36,891 bases of DNA from JAPYWM01 sp964489015 (GCA_964489015.1 CAZAXD010000021.1:1-36891), one strand, 5' to 3'. Counted from the stretch's first letter, positions 7,061-15,968 are shown. Notes: generated by a model not told the origin, from the letters alone. Numbers and translations are program-made.

Positions 7061-9439
7061 ATGGGGTCTAGGCAAAGCTGGGATATACGCCGAGTTTTGA
7101 TAATTGTCACTCGCAAATGGTGGGTGTTGGTCTTGACGTTTGCTGGAGCTTTTGGTGGGGCATGGCTATACATACGCTATACGCCCTCGACGTATCGCGC
7201 TGATGCGGTCGTGCAGTTCGATGTAGGCGGTTCATCCACTGCGCTGTTGGGTCTCTCTTCGCAGAATACCCCCTTTCTCTCGGTCGAACTTCTTCTAGAG
7301 GGCTACATGGAGCTTTTTAGCTCTCATGACGTCGTAGAGGCTGTCGTGCGTGAGCTTGACCTTGTCTGGGAAATAAGTTCTGTAGGTAAGTTTGGTACCA
7401 GTCTTATTTTCCCCAATCCCATCCAAGTCGAGCTTCGGGCAGATACGGTACCTTATCCTAGTCTCATCAGTGGCTGTGTCTTGTCGATTCAAGGAAGCGG
7501 CTATGAGTTATGGAAAAATGAAGCTTTGCTTGGTCGGGGAAAGTGGGGAGAGTGGGCAAAAGTCAAAATCAATGAGCGAGGGGTGGAATTCCGTCTAAGC
7601 TTGCATCGTCCCCTAAGTCAAGGTAAGTACTTAATTAGATACGTTCCTCTAAGCAGTGCTGTAGCCTACTGGCAAAGCGCTATTCAGATCTTGCCTAAGC
7701 GGGGGGTGACGGTTTTGGGGGTTACGATCTTTGATATTTCCTTGGATCGGGCCCAAGCCTTTCTGACGACTCTCCTCAAGGAGATGCGGGTCTATGAGCA
7801 GTCTCTCCGTCAAGCCCATTACAACAAGATGTTGGATTATGTGGATACATTGATCTACGCTGTTCAGAGAGAGCTACTCCACGCTCAAGATTCTATTCAG
7901 GTCTTTGAGAAAAAACACAATATACCTCTTGCTGATTATAGAAAAAATCTACTATCTCAGGCCTATCAGAATTTTTATAACGAAGAAGTTGCACAGAGGA
8001 TACAAGATCTGAGCTTATTGAAGCAGCAGTTATTGACCTTACTATCGGCGCTGAATGACAAGGCGTTTCCGGTTTCGCCGATACCGCAGCGAACAGGGGA
8101 GTCCTATGAGATTTTAGCACGCATCAATGAGCTTGTGGCGCAGTATAATCAGCTAGCAGCTATGTATCAAGCCAATTCGCCAGTGCTTAGGTCGGTGGAG
8201 CTAGAACTGCGGAATCTGACCCATGCTGCTTTAGAGCTTTTACAGGTAGAGCGGCGGCTATGGGCTGAGCGTCGCCAGAAGCAGAGCAGTTTCTTGAACC
8301 AACACATTGGTCGAGCTTATGAGGATATTCACTTTTCTAGACAACTCTCTTTACTGCTCTTTGACTGGGAGCTAAAACAGAAGGTATACCAGGCGCTGCT
8401 TGAGCGTCGAATTGAGATCGGGGTAGAGCGCTCAGCGATTGTATCCGCTGTACGAGTCGTTCAGCCACCCCGAGGGATGCCGTCCCCGATTTCCCCCAAT
8501 CGGATGCAAATATATGTTTTGGCCTTTTTGATAGGGGCCATGACCGGATTGGGGTGGATATTTCTTCGAGAGATTCTGGGAGGCAAAATCTCTTATCGGG
8601 TTGATATTGAGCCGATCTCGCCTGTGCCGGTTATTGCCGAGTTGCCTGCCTCGAGCAAAAGTGATGCTGTCGAAAAAGTCGGGCCTATTCAGCTTACTAC
8701 TCTACAGCTAGAGGTGTTACGTAGCCTCAGGAGTAGTCTGGGCTTCTCGTGGTTACCAGGCAAGCCGCGGATTATCGTAGTTACTTCAACGGTCAGTGGG
8801 GAGGGCAAGACCTTCCTAACGACTAGTCTCGCTTACATCTATGCCATGACCGGGAAGCGGACGCTGCTTGTCGATGCGGATCTGAGACGGGCCACCTTAT
8901 CCTATTACCATGGTTCCAAACAAAGTATGGGGCTCTCCAACCTGCTAGCTTCGGAAAGCTTTCTGGAGAATGGCCACACCCATGGTCGGGATGAGTTTCC
9001 TTCCCCATACATCCATGCGAATCTCTTTTTACTCCCTAGTGGGCCACAGGTTCCCAATCCAGCTGAACTGTTAGCTTCTTCTCGCCTTAGGCTTCTAGTA
9101 GAAGAATGGGCGATGGATTATGAGTATATTCTCTTTGACACGGCGCCGGTGGGTACTGTGCCTGACACCCTCTCGATACTGAATGAGTTGCCTGAAGCGA
9201 TTATGCTCTATGTTTTTAGGGCCGATTACTCCAAGGCTAGCTTTCTCAATCATTTAGAGGATCTTATCCGTCTGCATCGCATTCAGAGGGCCTATCTAAT
9301 CTTCAATGGCACGCGCCTTTCCAAGCTGCGTTATGGATACGGGTATGGGTATGGGTATTATGGGGACTCTTATTACTATACGCAGCCCAATAAAGCCCGT
9401 TCGTGGTGGGAAGAGGCCCGTCGCTGGCTACCTTTGTAG
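7061..9439 (+). CDS. Polysaccharide co-polymerase/BY-type tyrosine kinase (Wzc-like)
   Basis: A 792-aa inner-membrane protein. The N-terminus has a Wzz-type chain-length domain: TM1 at about residues 17-36, a long periplasmic coiled-coil part (about 220-440) and TM2 near IYVLAFLIGAMTGLGWIFL (about 485-505). The C-terminal half is a BY-kinase ATPase: Walker A TSTVSGEGKT (about 575-584), Walker A' TLLVDADLRRA (about 601) and Walker B YILFDTAPVG (about 688). It ends with a tyrosine cluster, nine Tyr in residues 758-773, the usual autophosphorylation tail. It controls capsule or exopolysaccharide polymerisation and export with the Wza-like channel before it and the phosphatase after it. Confidence 0.93.
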   Translation: MGSRQSWDIRRVLIIVTRKWWVLVLTFAGAFGGAWLYIRYTPSTYRADAVVQFDVGGSSTALLGLSSQNTPFLSVELLLEGYMELFSSHDVVEAVVRELDLVWEISSVGKFGTSLIFPNPIQVELRADTVPYPSLISGCVLSIQGSGYELWKNEALLGRGKWGEWAKVKINERGVEFRLSLHRPLSQGKYLIRYVPLSSAVAYWQSAIQILPKRGVTVLGVTIFDISLDRAQAFLTTLLKEMRVYEQSLRQAHYNKMLDYVDTLIYAVQRELLHAQDSIQVFEKKHNIPLADYRKNLLSQAYQNFYNEEVAQRIQDLSLLKQQLLTLLSALNDKAFPVSPIPQRTGESYEILARINELVAQYNQLAAMYQANSPVLRSVELELRNLTHAALELLQVERRLWAERRQKQSSFLNQHIGRAYEDIHFSRQLSLLLFDWELKQKVYQALLERRIEIGVERSAIVSAVRVVQPPRGMPSPISPNRMQIYVLAFLIGAMTGLGWIFLREILGGKISYRVDIEPISPVPVIAELPASSKSDAVEKVGPIQLTTLQLEVLRSLRSSLGFSWLPGKPRIIVVTSTVSGEGKTFLTTSLAYIYAMTGKRTLLVDADLRRATLSYYHGSKQSMGLSNLLASESFLENGHTHGRDEFPSPYIHANLFLLPSGPQVPNPAELLASSRLRLLVEEWAMDYEYILFDTAPVGTVPDTLSILNELPEAIMLYVFRADYSKASFLNHLEDLIRLHRIQRAYLIFNGTRLSKLRYGYGYGYGYYGDSYYYTQPNKARSWWEEARRWLPL

Positions 9440-9442
9440 GCA

Positions 9443-10159
9443 ATGTGGATTTGGAGGCGAGAAAAGCTCTCTGTGAACTTGGGGGCTGAACTCGTTGTCG
9501 AGCTACATAATCATGTTTTGCCGCAGCTGGATGATGGGGCGCGCACCCTCACGGAGTCTATCCAGATGCTCCTTTTCTGGGCTGAGATGGGGTATCAAAA
9601 GGTTATCACCACCCCCCATCACAGCTCGTACTTTCCGACGACTCATGAAGCCATAGAGGCGCGCTTGGCCCAGGTCCGCTACCAGGCCCAAGAGCAGGAG
9701 ATCCCTATCCTGCTCACTGCAGCGGTCGAGTACCTTCTAGAAGAAGAGCTTATGCAGGAGGGGATTAAGCTGCGAACTTTTGGTCCTCGTCGGTACATCC
9801 TCCTGGAGCTAGGGTTTGCGGCCATACCGCTAGGCTGGGAACAGGCCTTCTTTCGTCTGCAACAGCAGGGATACGTGATTGTATTAGCCCACCCTGAAAG
9901 GTATCCCTATGCTAACCGGGCCTTACTTCAAAAATGGTACGATCAGGGGCTTTTCTTACAGATTAATCTTTTGTCTTTGGCGGGCTACTATGGGCGTGCC
10001 GAGCGCGAGCGGGCAGAATACTTACTCGAAAAAGGCTGGGTCCACCTAGTCGGTAGCGATGCTCATCGCTCTGAGCATTTACCTCACTTGCGTGAAGCGC
10101 TTAAGAAGCCCATCTTGCGTAAGCGCCTATCCACCTTTCGAAATCCCGAATTGTTATGA
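9443..10159 (+). CDS. PHP-family tyrosine-protein phosphatase (CpsB/CapC/YwqE-like)
   Basis: A 238-aa protein of the PHP family used as the phosphatase partner of BY-kinases. Metal-binding motifs are in order: ELHNHVLPQLDDGA (residues 20-33), TTPHHSSYFP (about 53), the EYL motif in AVEYLLEEE, LAHPERYPY (about 150) and VGSDAHRSEH (about 205). It should dephosphorylate the Tyr tail of the kinase encoded 3 bp upstream. The start ATG 9443 leaves about 17 residues before the domain. This completes an export-channel/kinase/phosphatase trio, but no glycosyltransferase, Wzx or Wzy gene is in the window. Confidence 0.9.
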   Translation: MWIWRREKLSVNLGAELVVELHNHVLPQLDDGARTLTESIQMLLFWAEMGYQKVITTPHHSSYFPTTHEAIEARLAQVRYQAQEQEIPILLTAAVEYLLEEELMQEGIKLRTFGPRRYILLELGFAAIPLGWEQAFFRLQQQGYVIVLAHPERYPYANRALLQKWYDQGLFLQINLLSLAGYYGRAERERAEYLLEKGWVHLVGSDAHRSEHLPHLREALKKPILRKRLSTFRNPELL

Positions 10160-10229
10160 GAGAGCAATGTGAAATCCTATCGCTTTCTTACCCACAGCTC
10201 TTCTTGAGCGATTATTATCATCAGCCACT

Positions 10230-10706
10230 ATGAAAGATAAGCTTGGGCAGATATGGCTGATTCTGCTAGTCGTTTTTATTATAGGCCTTTCTATCGCTTT
10301 GTGGTGGACGGCTCGTCGTCGAGCCCTAGTGACGAACATAGACTACCTCACGTATGAAGCGGGTCGCATCTTAGGTTGTCCGGCTTATCCTATCGGGCCT
10401 GATTTGGCGAAAGACCTCAATCAGAATGGCCAATCAGAGTATCTTTTCTCCTGCGATTCGAGCCTGGCTCAGCCCCATAAGCGGTTTGTCGTGCTAGAGG
10501 TCCTCCACAAAAAGCCAACGGTGCTCTTACACTTTGCGGAGGGGCAGTGGTTGGCAGGCGAAGGGCCCGCTATGGATGAGGCTTACTGGTTGCTAGATCG
10601 ACGACAACGTATCCTTCTCCTCAGTCCCATTAAAAATCAGCAGCAAACAGAAACACTTTGGCAAATGATATGGAAAAGCAAGGGTATGGCATTCGAAGAA
10701 GAGTAG
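10230..10706 (+). CDS. Single-pass membrane protein, unknown function
   Basis: A 158-aa protein with one N-terminal membrane segment (IWLILLVVFIIGLSIALWWTA, residues 8-28) and a soluble part that is probably periplasmic. Two Cys (LGCPAYP and FSCDSS) could form a disulfide. The motif DLAKDLNQNGQSEYLF resembles a single FG-GAP/EF-hand-like calcium loop. I do not recognise the family. It overlaps the start of folB by 37 bp, so it is the first gene of a compact group. No TAnnTTTG is visible in the 70 bp before it; a leader or another sigma factor is possible. Confidence 0.6.
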   Translation: MKDKLGQIWLILLVVFIIGLSIALWWTARRRALVTNIDYLTYEAGRILGCPAYPIGPDLAKDLNQNGQSEYLFSCDSSLAQPHKRFVVLEVLHKKPTVLLHFAEGQWLAGEGPAMDEAYWLLDRRQRILLLSPIKNQQQTETLWQMIWKSKGMAFEEE

Positions 10707-11044
10707 GCTTAGTGGGAGTGGAGATTTATGGCCATGTGGGATACTATCCCGAGGAGCGTAAGATGGGGCGGCTCTTCCGCATCGAAGCAGATATTGAGTA
10801 TGTAGCCCCTGAAGTGGGCGCCGCGCCACCGATTGACTATAGAGCCGTGGCTCAGCTTATTGAGGCCCATTTTCAAGGCGAGGGCATTCTCATTGAGCAC
10901 ATAGCGGAGCGCCTCGCTTTAGTGGTATTAGAAACTTGGGATGTTGTGGAAAGCGTGCGGATTCGTGTGCATAAAGTTCACCCGCCTATCGGTATCTTAG
11001 CTGAAAGTGCTTATGCGGAAGTGGAGCTTAGTAGGATTAGGTAG
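10670..11044 (+). CDS. folB: Dihydroneopterin aldolase
   Basis: A 124-aa FolB-family enzyme of folate synthesis (7,8-dihydroneopterin to 6-hydroxymethyl-dihydropterin plus glycolaldehyde). Recognised by VGLVGVEIYGHVGYYPEERKMG at the N-terminus, IDYRAVAQLIEAHF in the middle, ILIEHIAERLALVVLE with the catalytic-region Glu, and VHKVHPPIG near the end. The length is normal. ATG 10670 is chosen; the TTG at 10658 would only add four residues. It overlaps both neighbours by 30-40 bp. Confidence 0.9.
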   Translation: MEKQGYGIRRRVGLVGVEIYGHVGYYPEERKMGRLFRIEADIEYVAPEVGAAPPIDYRAVAQLIEAHFQGEGILIEHIAERLALVVLETWDVVESVRIRVHKVHPPIGILAESAYAEVELSRIR

Positions 11045-11630
11045 CCTTTGTCTCATAGGATGGGCGCAAAAGCCCCCCAAATGGGACACACTGGTTGTGA
11101 TTGAGACCGGTAAGGGTATTATCAAGCTGCAGCTTTATCGAGAGACCCCCCAGCATCGAGCTAACTTTTTCCGGCTAGTAAGGGAAGGCTTGCTAGAGGG
11201 GACGACCTTTCATCGAGTCATCCCTAACTTTGTCATACAAGGAGGCGATCCCAATTCCAAAGATGCGGACCCCAACAACGATGGATTAGGCGGGCCAGGT
11301 TACACCATTCCGGCGGAGATTCAGCCAGCGCTTAAGCATCATTATGGGGCAGTCGGCGCCGCTCGCCAAGCTGATGCCATCAATCCTACTCGTGCATCTA
11401 GTGGCAGCCAGTTTTATATCGTCGTAGCCAAGGCCGGCACGCCTTTTTTAGACGGGGCTTATACGGTCTTTGGACAGGTCTTGGAAGGCATGGACGTGGC
11501 AGAAGCCATCGCCCAAGTGCCCCGAGACGCCAAGGATAGGCCGCGTCAAGACATCCCCATGCGAGTGCGTCTAGAACGTCACAAGGTCTCTAAGCTCGTC
11601 AAGCGCTACCCCAATGCCTATCGGCCATAA
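11013..11630 (+). CDS. Exported cyclophilin-type peptidyl-prolyl cis-trans isomerase
   Basis: A 205-aa protein with a short signal peptide (MRKWSLVGLGSLCLIGWAQ), so it is probably periplasmic. The cyclophilin domain has TGKGIIKLQLYRETPQH, the catalytic FHRVIPNFVIQGGDP (active-site Arg and Phe), GYTIPAEI, SGSQFYIV and LDGAYTVFGQVLEGMDV. It speeds proline isomerisation during protein folding. ATG 11013 is preferred over GTG 11007 because it leaves the cleaner signal peptide. It overlaps folB by 32 bp and the PP2C gene by 17 bp. Confidence 0.9.
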   Translation: MRKWSLVGLGSLCLIGWAQKPPKWDTLVVIETGKGIIKLQLYRETPQHRANFFRLVREGLLEGTTFHRVIPNFVIQGGDPNSKDADPNNDGLGGPGYTIPAEIQPALKHHYGAVGAARQADAINPTRASSGSQFYIVVAKAGTPFLDGAYTVFGQVLEGMDVAEAIAQVPRDAKDRPRQDIPMRVRLERHKVSKLVKRYPNAYRP

Positions 11631-12375
11631 AGCGGTCGTCGCTTCTCATCAGGGCTTAATCCGCCCTAACAACGAAGACCGGGCCGCTTACTTTACCGCG
11701 CCACAGGGGACGCTTTGGATGGTATGCGATGGCATGGGGGGGCATGCCGCCGGCGAAAAGGCAGCCGAGCTCGCTATTCAAGCTGCTATAGAGTTTTTAC
11801 AGCGCACGGACAAAGCCTTGGAGCCCCGAGTCTTAATCGAGCGTATTCTGTATGAGGCCAACGAAGCCATTTTCAAGATGGCGCAGCTTCATCCGCAGTA
11901 TCGCCGTATGGGTACGACCTGCGTGGTCGCCTTTCGTCCTGAGGGACAGACGGCTGTTTACTACGGTCACGTAGGCGATAGCCGCCTATACTGGTATACG
12001 AAAGACCACCTGCGACAGCTTACGTTAGATCATTCTTATGTGCAGCTTCTGATATCTCAAGGGCTCCTTTCACCCGAGGAAGCTGCTTTTCATCCCCGGA
12101 GAAATATCATTTTGCGGGCTTTGGGTTTATCGGCTCGTCCAGAGCCCGAGGTCGCGCCCGAGCCTATCTTGCCGCAATCCGGCGATCTGCTGCTACTGTG
12201 CTCCGATGGCCTCACCAATATGGTCTCAGAGGCAGACATCCAGCGGCTCATGACGCTTCCACTCCCGCTTCAGCAGCGGGCTGACCAACTCATTGAGGCT
12301 GCTAATGCCGCTGGCGGCGAAGATAACGTGACAGTGATCCTCGTAGAGTTTGCCGAGGAGCCTTCCGGGGAGTAG
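11614..12375 (+). CDS. PP2C-family serine/threonine protein phosphatase (complete copy)
   Basis: A 253-aa stand-alone PP2C phosphatase, cytoplasmic, requiring Mn/Mg. All catalytic motifs are present: RPNNEDR (about 17-23), VCDGMGGHAAGE (about 38-49), RRMGTTCVVAF, GHVGDSRLYWY (about 119-129), LTLDHS, LLLCSDGLTNMV (about 195-206) and GGEDNVTVILVEF at the end. Such enzymes oppose Hanks-type kinases, but no kinase gene is in the window. Its 3' half (from codon 124 on) lies inside the tandem duplication, so a second, truncated copy exists at 15542-15932. The gene itself is intact. Confidence 0.93.
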   Translation: MPIGHKAVVASHQGLIRPNNEDRAAYFTAPQGTLWMVCDGMGGHAAGEKAAELAIQAAIEFLQRTDKALEPRVLIERILYEANEAIFKMAQLHPQYRRMGTTCVVAFRPEGQTAVYYGHVGDSRLYWYTKDHLRQLTLDHSYVQLLISQGLLSPEEAAFHPRRNIILRALGLSARPEPEVAPEPILPQSGDLLLLCSDGLTNMVSEADIQRLMTLPLPLQQRADQLIEAANAAGGEDNVTVILVEFAEEPSGE

Positions 12376-12403
12376 TTTTATCTGGATTTTATCACCAACT
12401 CGC

Positions 12404-12411
12404 TATATTTG
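12404..12411 (+). promoter_or_regulatory. -7 element of the TonB receptor gene, copy 1
   Basis: TATATTTG matches TAnnTTTG exactly and lies 4 bp before the receptor ATG at 12416. No clear TTTG/CTTG at 17-18 bp upstream. It lies between the PP2C stop codon and the receptor, so the receptor can be transcribed on its own. Confidence 0.65.
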
Positions 12412-12415
12412 TTTC

Positions 12416-15409
12416 ATGCGATTTCGTTTATACCTGTGGCTTAGCTGCCCTCTGCTTCTGATGGCGCAAGAGGAGAGGCGAGAAAAGAGTAAACCCACTC
12501 TAGCCGAGGAAAAGCCTCAGTCTGCTATCCAGTCTATCACGATCCGAGGGCAGATCGTAGATAAAGCAGGGGAGCCTTTAGCTGGGGCATACGTTCGAGT
12601 GCAGGGCACTGTGCAGGGCGGGGTGGCTGGCTTGGATGGGCGGTTTCAAATCGTACTTTTAGCGCCGCAAGACCCCATTGTCTTAGAAGTAAGCTTTGTT
12701 GGCTATGCGCCTACGGTGAAGCGGCTAACCCTAGCTGAAGCTAAAGAGCCCCTGACTATCACGCTAGAAGAGACCGGCGTACAGGCTCAAGAGGTCGTCA
12801 TCTCCGGGAGTCGTGTGCCAGAAGCCGTGATGACTTCGCCTGTCACCGTCCTCAAAATGAGTGCTCGTGAAGTCAATGAAGCCCCTGGCCTGAACCTCTT
12901 TCAGAATATCACCTTCGTCAAGGGGGCTGAGCAGGTCTCTAGCAGCTTGACCTTTCAGATCATCAACACGCGTGGGTTTAACGCTACCACCAACACGCGC
13001 TTTGTCCAGCGCTTGGATGGGATAGAGATGCAGGCGCCGGCTCTCAATTTTGCTGTGGGTACTATTACCAATACTGGAGACCTAGATGTAGAGAGCATTG
13101 AATTCATCCCGGGGCCTGCTTCTGCGTTGTATGGACCTAATGCCTTTAGTGGGATACTCAACGTGCAGACTAAAGACCCTTTTCGCTTTCCGGGACTCAG
13201 TGCTTCTGTGCGAATCGGGGCTAATCACCTGGACCGCATCGACACCACTCCACAACCCTTGTATGATATCTCGGTTCGGTATGCTTGGACCTATCGGGAA
13301 CGTCTGGGCATCAAGGTTTATGCTAACTTTTTTGATGCGCATGACTGGGTGGCTGGTGACACAACGGACCAGGGACCTTATTCGGGCGCAGTAGGCCGAT
13401 ATGCCATACCCGGACCAGATAATCCTGGCTACAATGCAGTAAATAACTACGGAGACGAAGCCCGTATCGACCCGGCCACCGTTCGGCTTATTGCCATGGA
13501 GATAGGCCCCGTTGTGCTGAGCAGTTTCCCTAATGATACGAATGACCTAGGCTTTTATCTTGCTCGTACAGGCTATTGGGAGCGAGACATCATCCGTTAT
13601 AATGCGCGGGTCCTCAAGGGCACGATAGGCGCTTATTACCGCCTCAGTGACAAGCTACAGCTAAGCTACACCGGGTTCGCTTCATCAGGGGCCACTGTCT
13701 ATCAGGGTGTCAACCGGTACAGCGTCCGGGAGTTTCTATTTACTATTCATAAACTCGAGCTGGCAGGGCCAGACTTTCGGATCTGGGCCTATGGTGCCTG
13801 GGAAAATGCTGGGAATAGCTTCGATTCTCGCTTTGCGGCGCTGAATATGCTCAATGCGGTGAAATCTCATAATAATTGGATGCTTCATTATATCTGGGCT
13901 TACACGGGGCAGCTCTACCAGACCGTGCAAGGCATAGGCCTCAATCCCGATGACTATGGGATTCCGCGGGGGGGCGATCATCAGCAGGCCCGGGCTTATG
14001 CGGATTCCGACCGACCGGCGCAGCTCATACCAGTTTTTGGGAATACGCCCCAAATTCGGGCCTTATTGGGAGGAGGAGCCCGTCCGCAGCCGGGCACGGA
14101 AGCCTTTCGTAGGGCGCTGGATGCCGTCACCCGCCAGCCCAATTTTGCTCAAGGTGGAGCGCAGTTTTTTGACCGCAGTTCCTTCTATCATGTCGAGGGC
14201 CAGTATGATCTATCTAAGCGTATACGTGTCGTTAATGCCCTAGTCGGCGGCAATTTTCGATATTATATCATGAATTCGCGCGGAACGCTCTTTTCTGACA
14301 CGGTGGGGCCTATCGGTGTCTGGGAAGGCGGTGCTTTTGTGCAGCTCTCTCGAGCTTTTTGGCAGGAGCGCCTGCGCCTATTAGGCTCCCTGCGCTATGA
14401 CAAAAATGTGAACTTCTCTGGGCGTTTTACCCCTAGGGTAGGGCTTATCCTAGCGGTAGATAGAGAGAAGCATCATTACATCCGAGCTTCTTATCAGACG
14501 GGCTTTCGCATGCCCACGCTGCAGGCTCAGTATATTGACCTGAATGTAGGGCCTTTCAAGCTAATCGGTGGCCTTCGTCCTTCAGACGAATACTACGGCA
14601 TTCTCGGGAATAATTATTCTCGAGAATCGGTCTTGGCTTTTCTCGATTCACTCAAGGTCGGCACGCGGGGCAGTAACAACCCGGCCGATTATGCGGATCT
14701 ACTGCGCACTTTGCCGATCTCAGATGTGAAGCCTGAGCGCGTGGCCGCCTTCGAGATCGGTTCTCGTCACCTCATCGCTAACCGGGTCTACATCGATATC
14801 GACTATGCCTATTCGCGCTTTACGGACTTTCTGGGGTCCATAGACCTAATCGGGCCTCGGCGCTGGGTGCAGCCGGATGGTAGCGTCTACATTGGTCAAC
14901 TGAATGCCGATTCTATCGCCGGCGGCCAGTATGTCAATTATCGCCGCTATTACAATACCTCGAGTCTCGTATACACCTATCATTTATCGATTGCCTTGCA
15001 GTATACGATTAGCCGGCGCTTTTTCTTCAACTCTAATTTCACTTATGCGGATATCGTCCTTAGTGACGAGGCCAAGTTAGATAATCTGATTGCGCAGTTC
15101 AATACTCCTCGCTATCGCGCCAATCTGAGCCTGACTGGTCGTGAACTCACTAAGAGTCGCCGCTGGAGCTTCATGGCCGCATACCGCTGGGTCAATGCCT
15201 ATCTCTTTGAGGAGCCTTTTCATCAGCGGATCATTCCTACCTATCAGCTGGTAGACCTGCAAGTGAGCTACAAGCTGCCTAAGATTAAGTCCCAAATTCG
15301 GATTGGCGGTCAAAACATCCTCAATAACCGCCATGTCGAGGTACCCGGCGGCCCTACTTTGGGGTCTCTCTATTATATCCAATTCATTTACGATCCCTTC
15401 ATGCCCTAA
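12416..15409 (+). CDS. TonB-dependent outer-membrane receptor, copy 1
   Basis: A 997-aa outer-membrane receptor that would take up a large substrate using TonB-ExbBD energy. It has a signal peptide (MRFRLYLWLSCPLLLMAQ), then a carboxypeptidase-regulatory-like domain (ITIRGQIVDKAGEPL to SFVGYAPTVKRL, about residues 41-105), typical of Bacteroidota. The plug domain has EVVISGSRVPEAV, INTRGFNATTNTRFVQRLDG and PGPASALYGPNAFSGILNV (about 125-255), and a 22-strand-type beta-barrel follows. No SusD partner is adjacent, so it is a lone receptor and the substrate is unknown. ATG 12416 is chosen for its signal peptide and the promoter just upstream; a longer ORF from 12350 would overlap the phosphatase. 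Confidence 0.93.
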   Translation: MRFRLYLWLSCPLLLMAQEERREKSKPTLAEEKPQSAIQSITIRGQIVDKAGEPLAGAYVRVQGTVQGGVAGLDGRFQIVLLAPQDPIVLEVSFVGYAPTVKRLTLAEAKEPLTITLEETGVQAQEVVISGSRVPEAVMTSPVTVLKMSAREVNEAPGLNLFQNITFVKGAEQVSSSLTFQIINTRGFNATTNTRFVQRLDGIEMQAPALNFAVGTITNTGDLDVESIEFIPGPASALYGPNAFSGILNVQTKDPFRFPGLSASVRIGANHLDRIDTTPQPLYDISVRYAWTYRERLGIKVYANFFDAHDWVAGDTTDQGPYSGAVGRYAIPGPDNPGYNAVNNYGDEARIDPATVRLIAMEIGPVVLSSFPNDTNDLGFYLARTGYWERDIIRYNARVLKGTIGAYYRLSDKLQLSYTGFASSGATVYQGVNRYSVREFLFTIHKLELAGPDFRIWAYGAWENAGNSFDSRFAALNMLNAVKSHNNWMLHYIWAYTGQLYQTVQGIGLNPDDYGIPRGGDHQQARAYADSDRPAQLIPVFGNTPQIRALLGGGARPQPGTEAFRRALDAVTRQPNFAQGGAQFFDRSSFYHVEGQYDLSKRIRVVNALVGGNFRYYIMNSRGTLFSDTVGPIGVWEGGAFVQLSRAFWQERLRLLGSLRYDKNVNFSGRFTPRVGLILAVDREKHHYIRASYQTGFRMPTLQAQYIDLNVGPFKLIGGLRPSDEYYGILGNNYSRESVLAFLDSLKVGTRGSNNPADYADLLRTLPISDVKPERVAAFEIGSRHLIANRVYIDIDYAYSRFTDFLGSIDLIGPRRWVQPDGSVYIGQLNADSIAGGQYVNYRRYYNTSSLVYTYHLSIALQYTISRRFFFNSNFTYADIVLSDEAKLDNLIAQFNTPRYRANLSLTGRELTKSRRWSFMAAYRWVNAYLFEEPFHQRIIPTYQLVDLQVSYKLPKIKSQIRIGGQNILNNRHVEVPGGPTLGSLYYIQFIYDPFMP

Positions 15410-15541
15410 AAGGAAAGGGCTTAGAGCACGCAGGGTGACTTGAGCAGATGGAACTAAGGTAGGGGGCTTGCTATCTTTTTGGGTCTCTGAATGGAGGCTT
15501 TCCCCTCTGCCGATGCTGTCAGGTCTCTATTATCGTGCCCT

Positions 15542-15932
15542 CCTATACTGGTATACGAAAGACCACCTGCGACAGCTTACGTTAGATCATTCTTATGTGC
15601 AGCTTCTGATATCTCAAGGGCTCCTTTCACCCGAGGAAGCTGCTTTTCATCCCCGGAGAAATATCATTTTGCGGGCTTTGGGTTTATCGGCTCGTCCAGA
15701 GCCCGAGGTCGCGCCCGAGCCTATCTTGCCGCAATCCGGCGATCTGCTGCTACTGTGCTCCGATGGCCTCACCAATATGGTCTCAGAGGCAGACATCCAG
15801 CGGCTCATGACGCTTCCACTCCCGCTTCAGCAGCGGGCTGACCAACTCATTGAGGCTGCTAATGCCGCTGGCGGCGAAGATAACGTGACAGTGATCCTCG
15901 TAGAGTTTGCCGAGGAGCCTTCCGGGGAGTAG
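15542..15932 (+). pseudogene. Truncated PP2C phosphatase remnant created by the duplication
   Basis: Encodes residues 125-253 of the PP2C protein only. The first 124 residues, including NEDR, DGMGGH and most of GDSR, are replaced by the tail of the receptor unit, so two of the metal-binding motifs are missing and activity is not expected. By chance the junction leaves an open frame: an ORF could start at TTG 15468 or ATG 15513, giving a 139-154 aa chimera beginning MLSGLYYRALLYWYTK. No promoter motif is visible before it, so it is probably only read through from the upstream receptor gene. Confidence 0.9.
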
Positions 15933-15960
15933 TTTTATCTGGATTTTATCACCAACTCGC

Positions 15961-15968
15961 TATATTTG
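15961..15968 (+). promoter_or_regulatory. -7 element of the TonB receptor gene, copy 2
   Basis: Duplicate of the element at 12404-12411 (TATATTTG), 4 bp before ATG 15973. Because the promoter is inside the repeat unit, copy 2 should be expressed independently. Confidence 0.65.

Larger units (their letters stand above)
11985..15541 (+). repeat. Tandem direct repeat, copy 1 (3557 bp)
   Basis: This segment recurs at 15542-19098 at a constant offset of 3557 bp. I found no difference between the copies by eye, and the encoded proteins are identical in all frames compared. It starts inside the PP2C gene and ends 132 bp after the receptor stop codon. The two ends share only the dinucleotide CC (11985-11986, 15542-15543 and 19099-19100), so the breakpoint is ambiguous by 2 bp. 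There are no terminal inverted repeats and no transposase. Confidence 0.97.

Noticed and set aside
12955..15382. Minus-strand and alternate-frame ORFs inside the receptor genes
   Set aside because: They occur identically in both copies only because the DNA is identical, and show no protein-like features.
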